Shown here: positions 46,340 to 58,792 of the stretch, piece by piece | Numbering within the stretch: the stretch's first letter is position 1 | Layout: every line of letters begins with the position of its first letter | Assembly: GCA_033816765.1 (NCBI GenBank) | Contig: CM066293.1 | Coordinates: 2,046,001 to 2,110,000 of the forward strand | Length of the DNA stretch: 64,000 nucleotides | Direction: 5' to 3' | Source of the DNA: Nothopassalora personata | Lineage: Eukaryota; Ascomycota; Dothideomycetes; Mycosphaerellales; Mycosphaerellaceae | The notes under the pieces: generated by a model | The model's input: the letters and a program-made list of their open reading frames with translations, nothing else | Databases searched by the model: none | Told to the model about the DNA's origin: nothing | Position numbers and translations under genes: made by a program

Positions 46340-49300
46340 AGTGCTCCTATACTCCTATACTAGTCTTATTTGCTTCTCCTTAACGCCTTATAGTCGGCTA
46401 CTATACGATCCGCATTCGCAAGGCCCTCCGCCGGTTCCTAGCTATTGTACTCCTCTAACTAGTCCTTCTACTAGACTAGATACTATAGCTTACCCTTGCG
46501 CTTACGCCTATCTAGTACTGCCTCTACCTTATACTCTCCGTCCTTATTAGCTAGAGGGGGTACGGGTCCATCCTTATCGCTACCGATATACGGCTCGAGG
46601 AGAGAGACATAGAAGACGTTATAGAGCCTTAAGTCGGCTAGTAGTACTAGGCGGTACGCCTACGAACCGATAGCGTCCGTAATACGGTATAGGCCGATAA
46701 ACTTCGGACCTATCTTCTTCTTTAGCACTACTAACTTAAGGTTCTTCGTTAATAATAGGACTAAGTTACCTACGCGGTAGGTCTTAGCTTAGTAGGTCTT
46801 ATTATAGTAGCGAGCCTAGCTTTCTACTATAGCCTTCTATCGCTCCTCGAGTATAGCGCGTAATTTTCGTATACGACTCGTAGCTGTTACCGCTACTAGT
46901 ACTTCCCCCCCCCCTAGGTCTCGTCTCGAGATCTAGTTAGTATAGGGGTAATCTTAGGTCGCTAACCGTACGCTATCTCGAACGGACTTATCCGTAGTAT
47001 TAGGTAGATACTATTGTTAGCTACGAATTTAGCAACTGTAAGCTACTTAGCCTACTTAGTTTAATTGTTACTGTAGTAATAACGAAGGTATTATTCGAGG
47101 GTTTAGTTTACCCTCTTAGTTTAGCCGTTAGTCTAAGGGTAAAAGGCCGTGGATAGCTTACGCTTTACACGCGCCTCGAAGTAGAAGTTACTCTAAAACT
47201 GACTAGTAAAGACCGGACCTCGGTCGCTTACTATGCCTAACGGGATACTATAGTGTCGCATGACTTCGTCTCGTAGGAGCCTCGTAAGCTCCACGGCTAT
47301 ATAAGTCTTCGTCGTCGGGATGTATAAGCTCATTTTTAAGTAGCGATCGACTATTACTAGGATCGCGTTATATACGTAACCGGCTCGCGTACTTAGAGGT
47401 AGGTCCGTAATGAAATCTATAGTGATTTCCTACTACGGACCGTCTAGCCTAGGTAGTAGCTATAGCTCGCCGTAGGGTCGATAGCGCCTCGCCTTCGAGG
47501 TCTAATAAGCCCTACAGTTTGTAACATACTCCCTTACATCCTTACTTAGTAATTCCTACTAGTAATAACGTCGTAGTAGCTCTTTAGTCTTTACCTTACT
47601 AAAGTGCCCTACTAGTAGGTCGTTATAATGCATGTAGAGTAGCTATGCTCTTACTATATAGTCTTCGGGTACTACAATCGCGTTCCCGCGATAGACTAAC
47701 CCGTCTTTTATATACTAGTCCTTAGCGTCCCCTTCGCTAGGCGCCTAAGATAAGTATACGACGTACCTATCGTCTCTCTCCTATACGATTTTCACTAGTA
47801 TTATAAGTAGTTCACCTAGGCCGCCCTATATTATTATAGCGTATACTCTTACTAGTAGCGATCGGGTCCCCTACGGCTCGTAGGCTACCAGTACTATTAT
47901 CGTCGCCTTATCCTACATCTTCTCGTAGGTAGCGGTTACGCGCCTTACTATAGGCTCGTCCTCTCCTAATAGGGATTCCTTCTAGAAAGATAGCTTACTT
48001 TATAGCGTAGGAAGTAAGTTCGACGTCTACTACGCTACGCGTGCGTAGTTACTACGTCGCGATAGCGCATCGGCTAGGTTACTCTTCCCCGACCTATGCT
48101 CTACTACGAAGTCGAAAGATTGTAGAAACGTCGCCTATCGAGCTTACCTCCTATTTAGCTACTTTACTGTTATAAAACCCTATAGGTTCGCATAGTCGAC
48201 TAGTACCTAAACCGTATACGATACGCCCTCTAAGTATAGCCTCTAATGCTTAAAAGCCTTAACTACTATAAGTAGCTCTTAGTTATAGGTCTTATAATTG
48301 CACTCGGTAGGTATCATTTTACGAGAATAGAAGGTAATTGGATGCTACTTAGTCCTAAATAGCTAAGAGATAATGCCTATAATCGCAAAACCTAAGGCAT
48401 CCGTCTTAACCCTCGTACGTAACGAAGGATCGAAGTGCCTTAGGATAGGTGCTCCGAGGAACCTAGCTTTTAGCCGTTAGAACGCTTACTCCTCGTAAGC
48501 GGACTATATAAGAGGCCCTTGCTTCTTACTATTCTTACATCCCTTTAGTAGGTCTATTAATAGCTTCGCAATCCTCGAGTACCCTTCGATAAAGCGCCTA
48601 TAGAAGTTATAGAATCCTAGGAAGGATTGAACCTTATAAAAACTCGTAGGCGTAGGCTATTCCTCGATAGCGGCTACCCTACTCCTATCTATCGACACGC
48701 CTACGGCGCTTACGATAAACCTAAGGAACTCTACGCTCTCCTAGAAGAAGTGACACTTCTTAGGGTTTACGAATAGAGTAAACTTCCGTAGCCTCGTAAG
48801 CACTTCGCGTACGGCTCGCACGTGTGCCTTACGCGTCTCGCTATAGATGAGGATATCATCTAGGTAGACTACGTAAATGTTATTAACTAAGCCGGTTAGC
48901 GCCTTATTAATATACCCTTAAAAGGTTGCTAGTGCGTTAGTTAACCCGAACGGCATTACTAGGTACTCGTAGTGTCCGTATCGCGTGCGAAACGCTATCT
49001 TCCACTTATCGCCTCGCTTAATAGGGATACGATAGTAGGCGTCCTTTAAATCGATTATAGTAAAGAACCTAGAACCTAATAGCCTATCTAGCGTCTCGCT
49101 AATTAGGGGCAGGGGGTATCGGTTCTTTACTATAATCTCATTTAAGCCTCTATAGTCTACATAGAGCCTAAGGGTGCCGTCTTTCTTTAGTACGAATAAG
49201 ATAGGCGTACCCGCCTCGCTTACGGACCGCCTAATCCACCCCTTCTCCATTACTTACGTAAGGTACTCCTTTAAGGCCTCTAGCTTAGTTAAGGACTAGT

Positions 49301-49991
49301 AGTATAGCGGCTTAAAAGGGGGTTTCTTTCCTTTAACGAGATTAATCGTATACTTAACCCCGTCGGGCATCTCGCGCTTCGCCTACTTATTAGGTACGTA
49401 TACATCTCGGAAGTCTATAAATTCTTTAGGCTACGAGGGGCCCTCTCCTTTAGGTACTACTATAGTAATAGCCCAAACACTTATCGTATAAACCTGCTTT
49501 AAGCTCTCGAGATCCTTAAGGAACTCGCGTGCGTTACGCTACTAGATCGTAGGCGTCTCTACACCGTAGTACTACTAGTCCTTATAATCGCTCTTTACGA
49601 TCCGATTACGGTACCTCTAGGGTCTACCTAAAATTACTAATGGCCTACCTATAGGTACCGCGTAGTAGATAGCGTCACTTACGCGCTCTACTCCCGCGTT
49701 ATTAGCGAGTCGTAGCCGAACCGTAAAGGCGCCGTAGCAATACCCTAGGTTATGCGTATACGACTCTAACTTCGGTAGCCTTACCCTATTAATAGGTTGT
49801 ATTTAATGTCGGAGTATATACTTATACGACACTAGGCTAAGATCCGTATAGTTATCTAGGAGAAACGTAGCCTCGCGAAAGCCCTTACGAGTCTCGACTA
49901 CGCCTCGTAAGTAACGCGCTAGACACGTATCTACTCGCCTTAAAGGGTCGACTTTAGGAAAACTCGGACTTAGGAGCGACCCACTTATAGT
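46340..49991 (-). pseudogene. Gypsy D pol (protease end, RT, RNase H, integrase, chromodomain)
   Basis: The RT core at 48918-49250 is well preserved: [50 protein letters not shown] and MPFGLTNA. The YxDD box follows near 48850. RNase H and integrase occupy about 46700-48500. The C-terminus at about 46380-46560 reads EYKVEAVLD, LQYLV-QK and a tail with PAEGLANADRIVADY, which is a chromodomain. Stops are TAG-dominated. A chromodomain on the integrase is known in chromoviruses to steer insertion to methylated-histone chromatin. Confidence 0.85.
49917..49991. repeat. First copy of a 99-bp tandem duplication in Gypsy D, split by Gypsy B
   Basis: 49917-49991 plus 56838-56861 form one 99-bp unit. 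The second unit is 56862-56960, sharing the core CTACTCGCCTTAAAGGGTCG and the following GGAAAACTCGGACTTAGG. Gypsy B landed inside the first unit. Confidence 0.75.
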
Positions 49992-50362
49992 TGTTACGGT
50001 TCGGATCGAGACCGGACCGGGGGATAGCTAACCGCCCTAATTAGCTAGTAACATCCGACAGGAACGCTGTCCTACGGATGTACCCGAACATAAGAATAAG
50101 AACCTAGCGTAAGAATAAGATCTTATACTCATGATTAGGAACTACACTTACACGAGATAGAAGATCTCCTATGTATTTAGGAACGCTAAGAATCCCTTAT
50201 GGCTTCGAGGCGTTTAACTTATGTTACTATCTCACTAATTGGAATACAACTCTTATTCCTATTATTCATCTTCGCTTAGCTTACTTTAGCCTCTCTAAAG
50301 AATACCGCCACGTGACTTAACTTATCTCTCTTTTGAGATTAGCCCTAGAACGAGACATAACA
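49992..50362 (+). repeat. Gypsy B 5' LTR (371 bp)
   Basis: TGTTACGGTTCGG...GACATAACA. Shares a conserved block with the solo LTR at 23.3 kb and the LTR of Gypsy C. Confidence 0.93.
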
Positions 50363-50429
50363 CTTTAAACGCCCTTAGGATAAGCGCTACTTAAGCAGCT
50401 AGTAGGGGAACACCCGCCCCTAGCGAAGT

Positions 50430-51470
50430 AGGAAGCATCCGCCGTACGCTACTATAACAGACCACTACGAAGGACGATGAGTCTAATAACGATAACGAGC
50501 CTACTCTAAGGAAGAACGACGTTAAGGCTGCTAAGCCGGACCTCTTCTATAGAGATAGGGCTAAGTTCTACGACTAGATTAACTAAATGGATATATACCT
50601 TATGTTTAACCTAGTCGATGCTAATAAAAGAACTATCTTCGCTATTACGTACCTTCGCGGAAGTGCGTAGAACTAGATCAAACCTTACCTTAAGGAATAC
50701 CTCGAAGGTATAGGACGATTAGACCCTACCGGAATGTTTAGGAGCTACACCCTTTTTAAAGAAAAGATGAAATCAATCTTTAGAACCTCGAACGAAGTCT
50801 AACAGGCCATACAAATCATTTAACACCTAAAGCAGAAGACGTCTACTTTAGAGTATGCCGCCAAATTCGAAGAATACGGACAAATCACCGGATAGGACTA
50901 GACGGCGTTAATAACTATGTTCCGACGTAGACTTAAAGACTCCGTTAAGGACGAGTTAATAAGACACGGGGGACGGATCACTAACCTCGAAGAGCTAATA
51001 AAGGCGTCGATTAACATCGATAACTAGCTCTAGGAACGACACTAGGAGAAGAAACACGACTCTAAAGTAGGAGGAATAGCGGGATACACTCCGGATCGTA
51101 GACCCTTAGGAGGGTACGTTACGAAGGGAGAATCCTCACGATAAAGCCAGCCCTACTATAGACTATAGCTAATAGAACTGGACGTTACCTAACGAGGACG
51201 GAAGATCGATAAGAGTAGGGGCCGCGAAAAGCCCTTTAAAGAAAAAGGAAAACTTACATGCTATGCCTATAGTAAGGAAGGCCACATAGCGCGGGATTGC
51301 CGCGGTAAAAATATAGTGCGCCGCGAGCAGTTTAATATAATACAACTAAAGGTAGGCAAATCTAGGAGCAGTGTTAGACCCCGACAATTTAACTATACCT
51401 AGAGAGTAGAGGAGAAGGATAGTAACCGGGTTACGATGCCTCTCCTAGACCCCTTATAAGGACGAGGAGG
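50430..51470 (+). pseudogene. Gypsy B gag with zinc knuckle
   Basis: Capsid-like helices (for example LFYRDRAKFYDQINQMDIYL near 50540-50600 and NLEELIKASINIDNQ near 50985-51025) are followed by a CCHC knuckle at about 51259-51300. Its first Cys is retained, the second reads TAT (Tyr) at 51268-51270, and GHIARDC is intact. TAG codons interrupt the frame. Confidence 0.8.
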
Positions 51471-52399
51471 ATACCATGTTTAATAACATACACTACTACC
51501 GAATAACTAACAATTAAAGACTATTAGATTATTTAGCATAATAGTACGAGGAGTTAACTATAAAGTTAAGAAGGAATCTCGACACGGTTACGGAAGCCTT
51601 TACTAGCGATTCTGTTACTAGGACTCGTGTTAAACCCACTACGACGCTAAGTTAGGCGTAGGGTACTAGCTATAATAACTAGTAGGAACCCTAGGAGCTT
51701 AGTACGGATAAAGTAAGCTCTAAGAAGTGGACATAGACGAATCTTGCTTCGACAACGATAATAAAGAAAACCAGGATCCAGAATAGGACGGACGCTAGTT
51801 ACTAGCACTAGAACAATAAACAAACGAACTAGATACTATCGAAGAAGATTACGTACCGGAGGAGTTAAGCGAGGACTTATCTAAAGAAGAAGAGAGCGAT
51901 ACCGACGACGAAAACGAAGTATACACATTCACGGTAGACGCGCTAAGGAAACTCTATAAGTTAATTATCTACCTCTAACGAAGGCACGAAGAATTCCTAC
52001 TAAAGTTCTTAGGGAAACGATACCTAAACCCTAACGAGTTCGATAAAACACTCGATACGATAAGGGGTATAATATGAGGTTACCTAACTATAAGCAATAC
52101 GGAGAACTTAGCTAAAGCGGTTCTTTAACAACTACCTATAGGAAGCCGAATAATAGATACCGGATACCTAATACCGGTAGGAACTTTCGTCTTAAATAAA
52201 CTACGAATAGTAGTATAGTACGTACGGGCTCTCTACTTAGAATCGTAGAAGATCTAGGAACGTAACAGACTATAAGTATAGACATAGGGTAACGGGCTAT
52301 AGGTTCTAGCCGAAGCCTCTAGGCACGAAGTATAGCGAACTACATACCATTCGGGAAAAGGATTAGCTCCCTAGGAATGAGCGACTAAAGGGAGTTATG

Positions 52400-55300
52400 T
52401 AACACTTAGGCTTACGCATTAACACTAAACACAGTTTTCTAAATACAAGCAATCGTTAACGGACATAGGACTAGTGTTATAATCGACTTAGGAGTAGCGG
52501 GGAACTTTATCTCCGAGTCCTTTATAACAAGAAACGGGTTAGCTACCCTAAAGAAGAAATGGGGTTACGAGTTAATCGCGGTAGACGGATTATCGTTACC
52601 TAGCGTAGAATGGGAGACGATACTATTACTACTAGCTATCTAATAGCACTACGAGAACATTACCTTAGATGTTACTAATATAGCCAGTCATAACATAGTA
52701 TTAGGTATGCCTTAGTTAAGAAAGCACAATCCAGTTATCGACTAGAAAAGAGGAGTACTTACATTTAGGCAATGCAACTGCGTTATTAGCATTGAACCTA
52801 CGTATCGATAGCGGACGATAGTAGATAAGGTAAGGAAATAGCTTAACGCATTCGAGCTTACGCCGAATAGAAGGAACTAAGAACTACCTTCGACCGGGAT
52901 AGATACTAGCGTAGGGCCGCCGGATTACGAAATTACTAGAACGGATAGAAGTAACGTACTATCGAAGAATGCTAGTATATCGGAGCTAAGCATTCCTAAG
53001 GAGTACCTTAAGTGGAAAAGGCTCTTTAAAGAGGAAAAGGGTAGAGAAGCCTTACCTAAACACTAACTATAGGACTATAAGATAAACATTTAGCTAGGGA
53101 AGGAGCCTCTATAGGGACCCCTATATTAAATGTCCGAGAAAGAGCTTAAAACCCTACGAGAATAGCTAAAGGAGAAACTCGACAAAGGATAGATAAGAAG
53201 ATCCACCTTAAGTGCGGGAACTCTATATATGTTTATTCTAAAACCGAACGGGAAACTACGACTCGTATAAGACTACCGAAAGTTAAACGAGATTACGATA
53301 AAGAACCGATATCCACTACCGAACATCGAAGAAGCATAGGACCGACTCACTGGATCCGACTAGTATACGAAGATCGATCTACGAGATGCCTTCTACGCTA
53401 TCCGAATAGTAGAAGGAGAGGAATGGAAAACCGCATTTAGAACACGATACGGACTCTACGAGTTCTTAGTTATGCTAATGGGACTAACTAATGCACCCGC
53501 ATCCTATCAAGACCTAGTTAATGAGACACTAAGAGAGCTTCTCGACGTGTGCGTTATTGCCTATATAGACGACATCCTCGTCTACACTAAGGGATCACTA
53601 TAGAACTACGTTAGACAAGTCTAGGACGTCTTCGAGCGCCTCACACGAGTAGGGTTTAAGACGGCACTAGAAAAATGCGAGTTCCATAAGAAACAAGTTA
53701 AATTCCTCGGATTTATTATAAGTACAATAGGAATCTAGATCGACCTAGCAAAGACATAGTCTATCAAAGAATAGCCGACGCTAGCTAACGTTAAGGACGT
53801 ATAATCGTTCCTCGGACTCGCGAACTATAACCGTAAGTTCATTAAGGACTACTCTAAAACGGCTATAGCTATAACTACACTTACTAGGAAAGACACTAAG
53901 TAGACCTAGGGCAATAAAGAACGATAAGCTTTCGAAACACTTAAAAGACAGTGCGCCTCAGTACTAACGCTTCGACTGTTCGACGGAATAAAGGAAGTCC
54001 AAATCGAAACGGACGCATTGGACATAGCTATAGGCGCATACCTTATATAAGAACACGATAGGAAAAGACACTTAGTGGCCTATTACTTAAGGAAAATAAC
54101 ACCCGCGGAACAAAACTACGACATCTATAATAAGGAACTTCTCGCTATTGTCGCTACAATGCAGTACTAGAGAGTATACGCGGAAGGAGCACCTAAGCTA
54201 ACGATTCTTTCTAATTATAAGAATCTCACTTACTTTACTACAACAAAAGTACTAACCCGAAGATAGGCCCGCTAGTCGGAACTGCTTAGATAGTATAAGT
54301 TTAAAATCCGCTATACCGTAGGAAAAGATAACGGTAGGGCCGACGTACTAAGCCGAAGAAGCGACTATATAGAAGGAAAGGAACTAGTACGATAACAAGT
54401 ACTTAAGACTAATCTAGATGAAAGTCTAAGCACTAACATAAAGGAGTTTAATAACATAGTGCGCGTTCTTTAAGACATAGAAGAACAGTTCCTACTAGTA
54501 TAAGGAAGATACTAAGTACCGTAAGGACGAGAAGAAGAATGCATATAACAACATTACGACAACCTAATATACGGACATCCTAGAACTATAAAAACTCTCG
54601 AGATTATACAACGTAGCTTCTCATTTCTATAAATGAGATAGAAGGTGTTAAACTACATTAAGCAATATGTTTACTATTAATAAAACAAGGCTACACGACA
54701 CGAGAGATATAGATAAATACAGTTTAGGACACTACCGACACAACTATAGGACGAGGTTGCGATAGACTTCATTACGAAACTTCCTATATCTACGGATAAG
54801 GCGATAGGCACGGAATACGACATAATACTAGTTATAGTCGATCGCCTACCGAAATATGCACACTTTATACCTGCCTACGAGACATATACGGTAAAGCAAC
54901 TCGGTTATCTCGTTCTCGATAAGCTAGTACAATACTACGGATTCCTAAAGGTCTTTATTATAGACCGAGACAAGCTGTTTACATCTAACTACTAGAAGAC
55001 TCTTATAGCGGAAGTTGGTATATAACATAAACTGTCTACGGCATATTACCTATAAACGGACGGATAAACTAAGAGAGCAAATTAAACCTTAGAACAATAC
55101 CTACGACACTACGTTAACTACGCATAAGACAATTAGGTATTACTCCTACCTATAGCACAACTTGCACTAAACAATCACAAATCGGAAACAATAGGCGAAA
55201 CACCTTTCTTCGTAAACTTCGGAAAACACCCTATACTATTTAGTGAAAAGAGAAGTTACCTATAGGTAGATAAGGCAATTACCGTAACGGAGGACCTGAA

Positions 55301-55790
55301 AAGGTACACGATTCCGTTAATAAACGGATTAGGGATTCATAGCAACGGCTCGTTAAATCTCGGCAAAAACGATAAATGGCACCTTAGCTAAAGAAGGGGG
55401 ATAAGGTCTATCTTCTTACGAAAAACCTTAAGATAAGGAGAAAGACTAAAAAACTAGATTATGTGAAAGTCGGGCCATTTCTCGTTAAAGAACTACGAGG
55501 ATTAGTTAACAACCGACTACGACTACTAAAGGACGCTAAAATCCATCTAGTATTTCACATCTCTATATTAGAACCCGTAGACCCTAAGACGCTATGCTAA
55601 GAAACATTCCACTACTAACTAGAAGAAGAAACCGAGTTCGAAGTCGAAAAAATCCTAGATAAAAGAGGTTAGCGATACCTTGTTAGATAGAAGGGATACG
55701 ACGAGATAGAAGATACCTAGGAACTAAAAACAAATCTTACGAACTGCTAGCAACTTCTTCGACAGTTCCACCGGGTCCAATAGGCGCAGT
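52400..55790 (+). pseudogene. Gypsy B pol with chromodomain
   Basis: A protease-like region at 52450-52640 (IIDLGVAGNFIS, where the usual DxGA is altered). RT at 53200-53750 has [45 protein letters not shown] and an intact [13 protein letters not shown] box. RNase H is at 53990-54370 with IETDALDIAIGAYL and [13 protein letters not shown]. Integrase, about 54640-55260, has VAIDFITKLP, VIVDRLPKYAHFIPA and FIIDRDKLFTSNYQKTL. The chromodomain at 55626-55770 has EFEVEKILDKRG and DTWELKTNLTNC. Most stops are TAG. Catalytic residues are largely intact apart from the protease. Confidence 0.88.
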
Positions 55791-55799
55791 AAAGGAATC

Positions 55800-56318
55800 T
55801 AGCGCCTCTAGAGGAATCGACGGATTATAGAGACTAATCTAATCGGCGGTAGACATCTCCTAAGGACTAGGCATTAGGTCGTCTACAACTTCGACGCCCT
55901 CTTCCTTAGGTGGAAGGACCTCCTCCTCTACCGCCTCTACTAACTTAAGATCCTCGAGTTCCTAGGCCACCGCGCTCTCGGTGCGCCCTTTAGCTAGACG
56001 AAGCTACTTCCGTAAACGAATCTTCTTCGCCTTATAACTAATTATCCGCTATAGGACGTCTTACTATTAACGCTATAACGCGGACTGCTCCTAAAGCAGT
56101 TTAACCTCTCGCGAGTCCGCCTGCTCTACCTCTTTTCGGAGACGCTCTCGTATATCTCGAAGCCGAATCTACTTAGGAATAGATAACGAGACATTACAGT
56201 CCTTACGACCCTTACGTACACACTTAGAACACTTCCTAGACCGAGGACCTACGATACATCGCGGACGAGGATCGCCCTTCTTTATACGAGCTGCTCGACA
56301 GTTCTTGTAGGGGGCCAT
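55800..56318 (-). pseudogene. Antisense accessory ORF of Gypsy B: Cys cluster plus coiled coil
   Basis: The ATG at 56318 begins MAPYKNCRAARIKKG, then RPRCIVGPRSRKCSKCVRKG and a further Cys. Taking the Tyr at codon 4 as a mutated Cys, the pattern is C-x2-C-x13-C-x8-C-x2-C-x7-C: the same cluster as in Gypsy A and C, with a longer second loop and the CRxxR basic pattern of Zn2Cys6 domains. A charged coiled coil (IRERLRKEVEQADSREVKLL) and an acidic segment (LEDLKLVEAVEEEVLPP) follow. It runs tail-to-tail with the chromodomain end of pol. Confidence 0.6.
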
Positions 56319-56461
56319 TTCGTTACCCGTCGCGACAATTTCCTTAGAAATAGATTCTCGGGAGAAGTACGAAGAAGAAGCTATAGAAGGCTATACGCTA
56401 CGAAGTTAGGACACGACCACATTTTAAGCTTCGGGACGAAGCTAGGCTAGAAGGGGGATAG

Positions 56462-56832
56462 TGTTACGGTTCGGATCGAGACCGGACCGGGGGACAGCTA
56501 ACCGCCCTAATTGGCTAGTAACATCCGATAGGAACGCTGTCCTACGGATGTACCCGAACATAAGAATAAGAACCTAGCGTAAGAATAAGATCTCATACTT
56601 ATAATTAGGAACCACACTCACACGAGATAGAAGATCTCCTATGTATTTAGGAACGCTAAGAATCCCTTATGGCTTCGAGGCGTTTAACTTATGTTACTAT
56701 CTTACTAATTGGAATATAACTCTTATTCCTATTATTTATCTTCGCTTAGCTTACTTTAGCCTCTCTAAAGAATACCGCCACGTAACTTAACTTATCTCTC
56801 TTTTAAGATTAGCCCTGGAACGAAACATAATA
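56462..56832 (+). repeat. Gypsy B 3' LTR (371 bp)
   Basis: Same length as the 5' LTR. Ends GACATAATA-like (one C-to-T change) and is followed by ATAGT. Confidence 0.93.
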
Positions 56833-58075
56833 ATAGTCCTCTACCTTTTCCCTAGTCGCTACGCTAGATATATATCTACTCGCCTTAAAGGGTCGACTTT
56901 AGGAAAACTCGGACTTAGGAGCGACCTACTTCTAGTCCTCTACCTTTTCCCTAGTCGCTACCCTTCTTAGTTAGAGCCTTCGTAGCGTCTACCCTACGAA
57001 CCGCTTACGCGTTACGGTCCTTCCATAGGTGCCTATTCGGGCAATCCGTCTTAATGTAACCCTTCTTATAGCATCTATAGTACTCCGCTTTAGTCCTATC
57101 GAAGGTTATAGACGATCCGCCGGCGTCCCGCTAGTAACTCGTACCCGGGTCGCGCGACGCCTAACTATGCTTCTACTACTTTGAGCTACGATCGCTTCGC
57201 CCTTAGTCGCCCTTAGTCTCTCGCCTACGGCGACTATGCTACCCGCGGTCGTGCCCTCCGCTACTACGCTCCGTGCTTTTAATGCGTAAAGCTAGGATTA
57301 CTAGTTCCTCTCTAGTTATTAGGATGTTATAAAACTTAACGATTACGGACCGTAGGCTAGGCGTAAGCTTAGCGAGCATGTACCGCACGCGTTACGCCTC
57401 CGTATAGTCCCCTAACTAATCCTCTATAACATCTAGCTTAGTCGTAAACTAACGTACTATCTAGTTGTCCTTCTATTTCACCGCCTCATACTCTAACATT
57501 ATGTTAAGCACGCGGTTTATAGGGTTACCGTATGCGTCTCGATAGAACTCCTTAAAGTCCTAGTATATATACCCTTTAAGGTTAAGGACGCTATAGTTAG
57601 CGTGCTATCGCTCACTTGCCTCTCCGCTTAGGTACATAACCCTATATAGGACCTTTAACTCGTTCGTCGCATACGTGCCGCCTAAGAGGGTAAAGATAAG
57701 AGAGAGCTCCCTTAGGAATACCCGTGCTTTCTTAATCGAGTCCCCCCTAAAAGGCGTAGGTTCTTTAAGACGTAAACGTGTCGTATACGATGCGACCGCG
57801 CCTCGAGCTACGATATTATCGTTAGTTGCTATAGATAGAGGAGGGGGAGTAGGGGATAGTTCTCCGCCGGATTTGCCCTAAGGGTCCGCCGGCGGCACGC
57901 TTACGTCCCGTAAGATCTCTAACTGTTTAATCTCCCTCTATATCTCCTTCTCCTTAACCTCTACCCAAAGGGCATCCCTCCTTACGACTAAGGCTATACG
58001 CCTCGCTTATTACTAGGCCCTAGGGCTTAGGGGAGCCGTAGGCGTAGTGCTACTATCGTCGCGTTCGGACTCTAT
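56833..58075 (-). pseudogene. Gypsy D gag with degraded zinc knuckle
   Basis: The apparent start at 58075 is ATA (presumed ATG) followed by ESERDDSSTTPTAPLS. A charged helical region (VEVKEKEIQREIKQLEILRD-like) precedes the capsid segment (PFRGDSIKKARVFLRELS near 57720-57775 and LKGYIYQDFKEFYRD near 57540-57590). A knuckle at about 57030-57085 reads Y-x2-C-x4-Y-x4-C, where both Tyr codons fit RIP of Cys and His codons. It is interrupted at its 3' end by Gypsy B, beyond which pol continues at 49991. Confidence 0.75.
56862..56960. repeat. Second copy of the 99-bp tandem duplication in Gypsy D
   Basis: See the first unit at 49917-49991 plus 56838-56861. The two units are nearly identical apart from transitions. 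Confidence 0.7.
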
Positions 58076-58112
58076 AGCGTATATAGATTATAACAAAGAG
58101 AAGAATTAGAAC

Positions 58113-58300
58113 TATTAAGGGATGTCGTAATATATAGTACGCCTACGACCTACTAGTCGTAGATAAACTAATTCTTACCTTTTTTTTAAGACGTATCGCG
58201 CGTCGTAAGGTGTACGCATACGTGTCACGTGCGGCTTATTAGGCGGTCGCGACCGCATGTTATATATAAGGCTATATGTAAGGGTTAGCTACTAGGCTAC
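58113..58300 (-). repeat. Gypsy D 5' LTR, truncated by Gypsy C insertion
   Basis: Starts TATTAAGGG (TGTTAAGGG with one G-to-A) and runs 188 bp to GCTAC, where the LTR of Gypsy C begins. The missing CCCTTACA should reappear right of the window. Confidence 0.9.
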
Positions 58301-58716
58301 TGTTATTGTCTCGTTCTAGGGCTAGTCTTAAAAGAGAGATAAGTTAAGTTACGTAGCGGTATTCTTTAGAGAGGCTAAAGTAAGCTAAGCGAAGATAAAT
58401 AATAGGAATAAGAGTTATATTCCAATTAGTAAGATAGTAACATAAGTTAAACGCATTAGAACCATAAGGGTTTCTAGCGTTCCTAAATACAAAGGAGCAC
58501 ATTATCTAGGTCTATAGTGTCTACCTATAGATCTCTTAGATCTAAAGGGTCTATAGTGTCTATCTATAGATCCCTTAGATCTAAAGGGTCTATAGTGTCT
58601 ATCGAGGGAGCGATAGATCCTCTATATAGGGGATCTGTGTTACGAGACACGGATCCTAATGTCGTTACGTGCTAGTACGGGGGGAGCCTTAGGCCTATCG
58701 CGCTTAGACCGTAACA
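58301..58716 (-). repeat. Gypsy C 3' LTR (416 bp) with internal 39-bp repeats
   Basis: Begins TGTTATTGTCTCG and ends CCGTAACA. The left 200 bp is the reverse complement of the right part of the Gypsy B LTR. A 39-bp unit with start points at 58510, 58549 and 58588 is repeated about 2.5 times. Confidence 0.85.
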
Positions 58717-58792
58717 CTATCCCCCTTCCGGCCTAGTCTCGTCCCGAGACTAGTTATAACCTTAACGTTTCCTACTTCGTCTATAGGTAAGG

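Larger units (their letters stand above)
49992..56832 (+). mobile_element. Gypsy B: complete 6.8-kb chromodomain Ty3/Gypsy element
   Basis: Bounded by 371-bp LTRs and a perfect target duplication ATAGT (49987-49991 and 56833-56837). The polypurine tract AGAAGGGGGATAG precedes the 3' LTR. Gag with a CCHC knuckle, protease, RT, RNase H, integrase and chromodomain are all on the plus strand; an antisense cysteine-cluster ORF lies between the chromodomain and the 3' LTR. Inserted in opposite orientation into Gypsy D, so it is the younger. Confidence 0.93.
44776..58300 (-). mobile_element. Gypsy D: chromodomain Ty3/Gypsy, itself split by Gypsy B
   Basis: The 3' LTR is at 44776-44971 and the 5' LTR at 58113-58300, truncated by Gypsy C after 188 of 196 bp. 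LTR ends are TGTTAAGGG and CCCTTACA. The purine-rich complement of CCTCCCCTCCCG just inside the 3' LTR is the polypurine tract. Gag-pol is on the minus strand; Gypsy B is inserted between gag and protease. An antisense accessory gene lies between the chromodomain and the 3' LTR. The left flank is TCGAA; the matching right duplication would be outside the window. Confidence 0.87.

Noticed and set aside
46305..46550. 81-aa plus-strand ORF
   Set aside because: Complement of the Gypsy D chromodomain region.
48918..49250. Stand-alone RT gene
   Set aside because: It is simply the longest stop-free part of the Gypsy D polyprotein.
57675..57881. 68-aa plus-strand ORF
   Set aside because: Complement of Gypsy D gag, which has the convincing minus-strand reading.
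58510..58610. 39-bp repeats as a CRISPR array
   Set aside because: Directly tandem without spacers, inside an LTR of a eukaryotic element.
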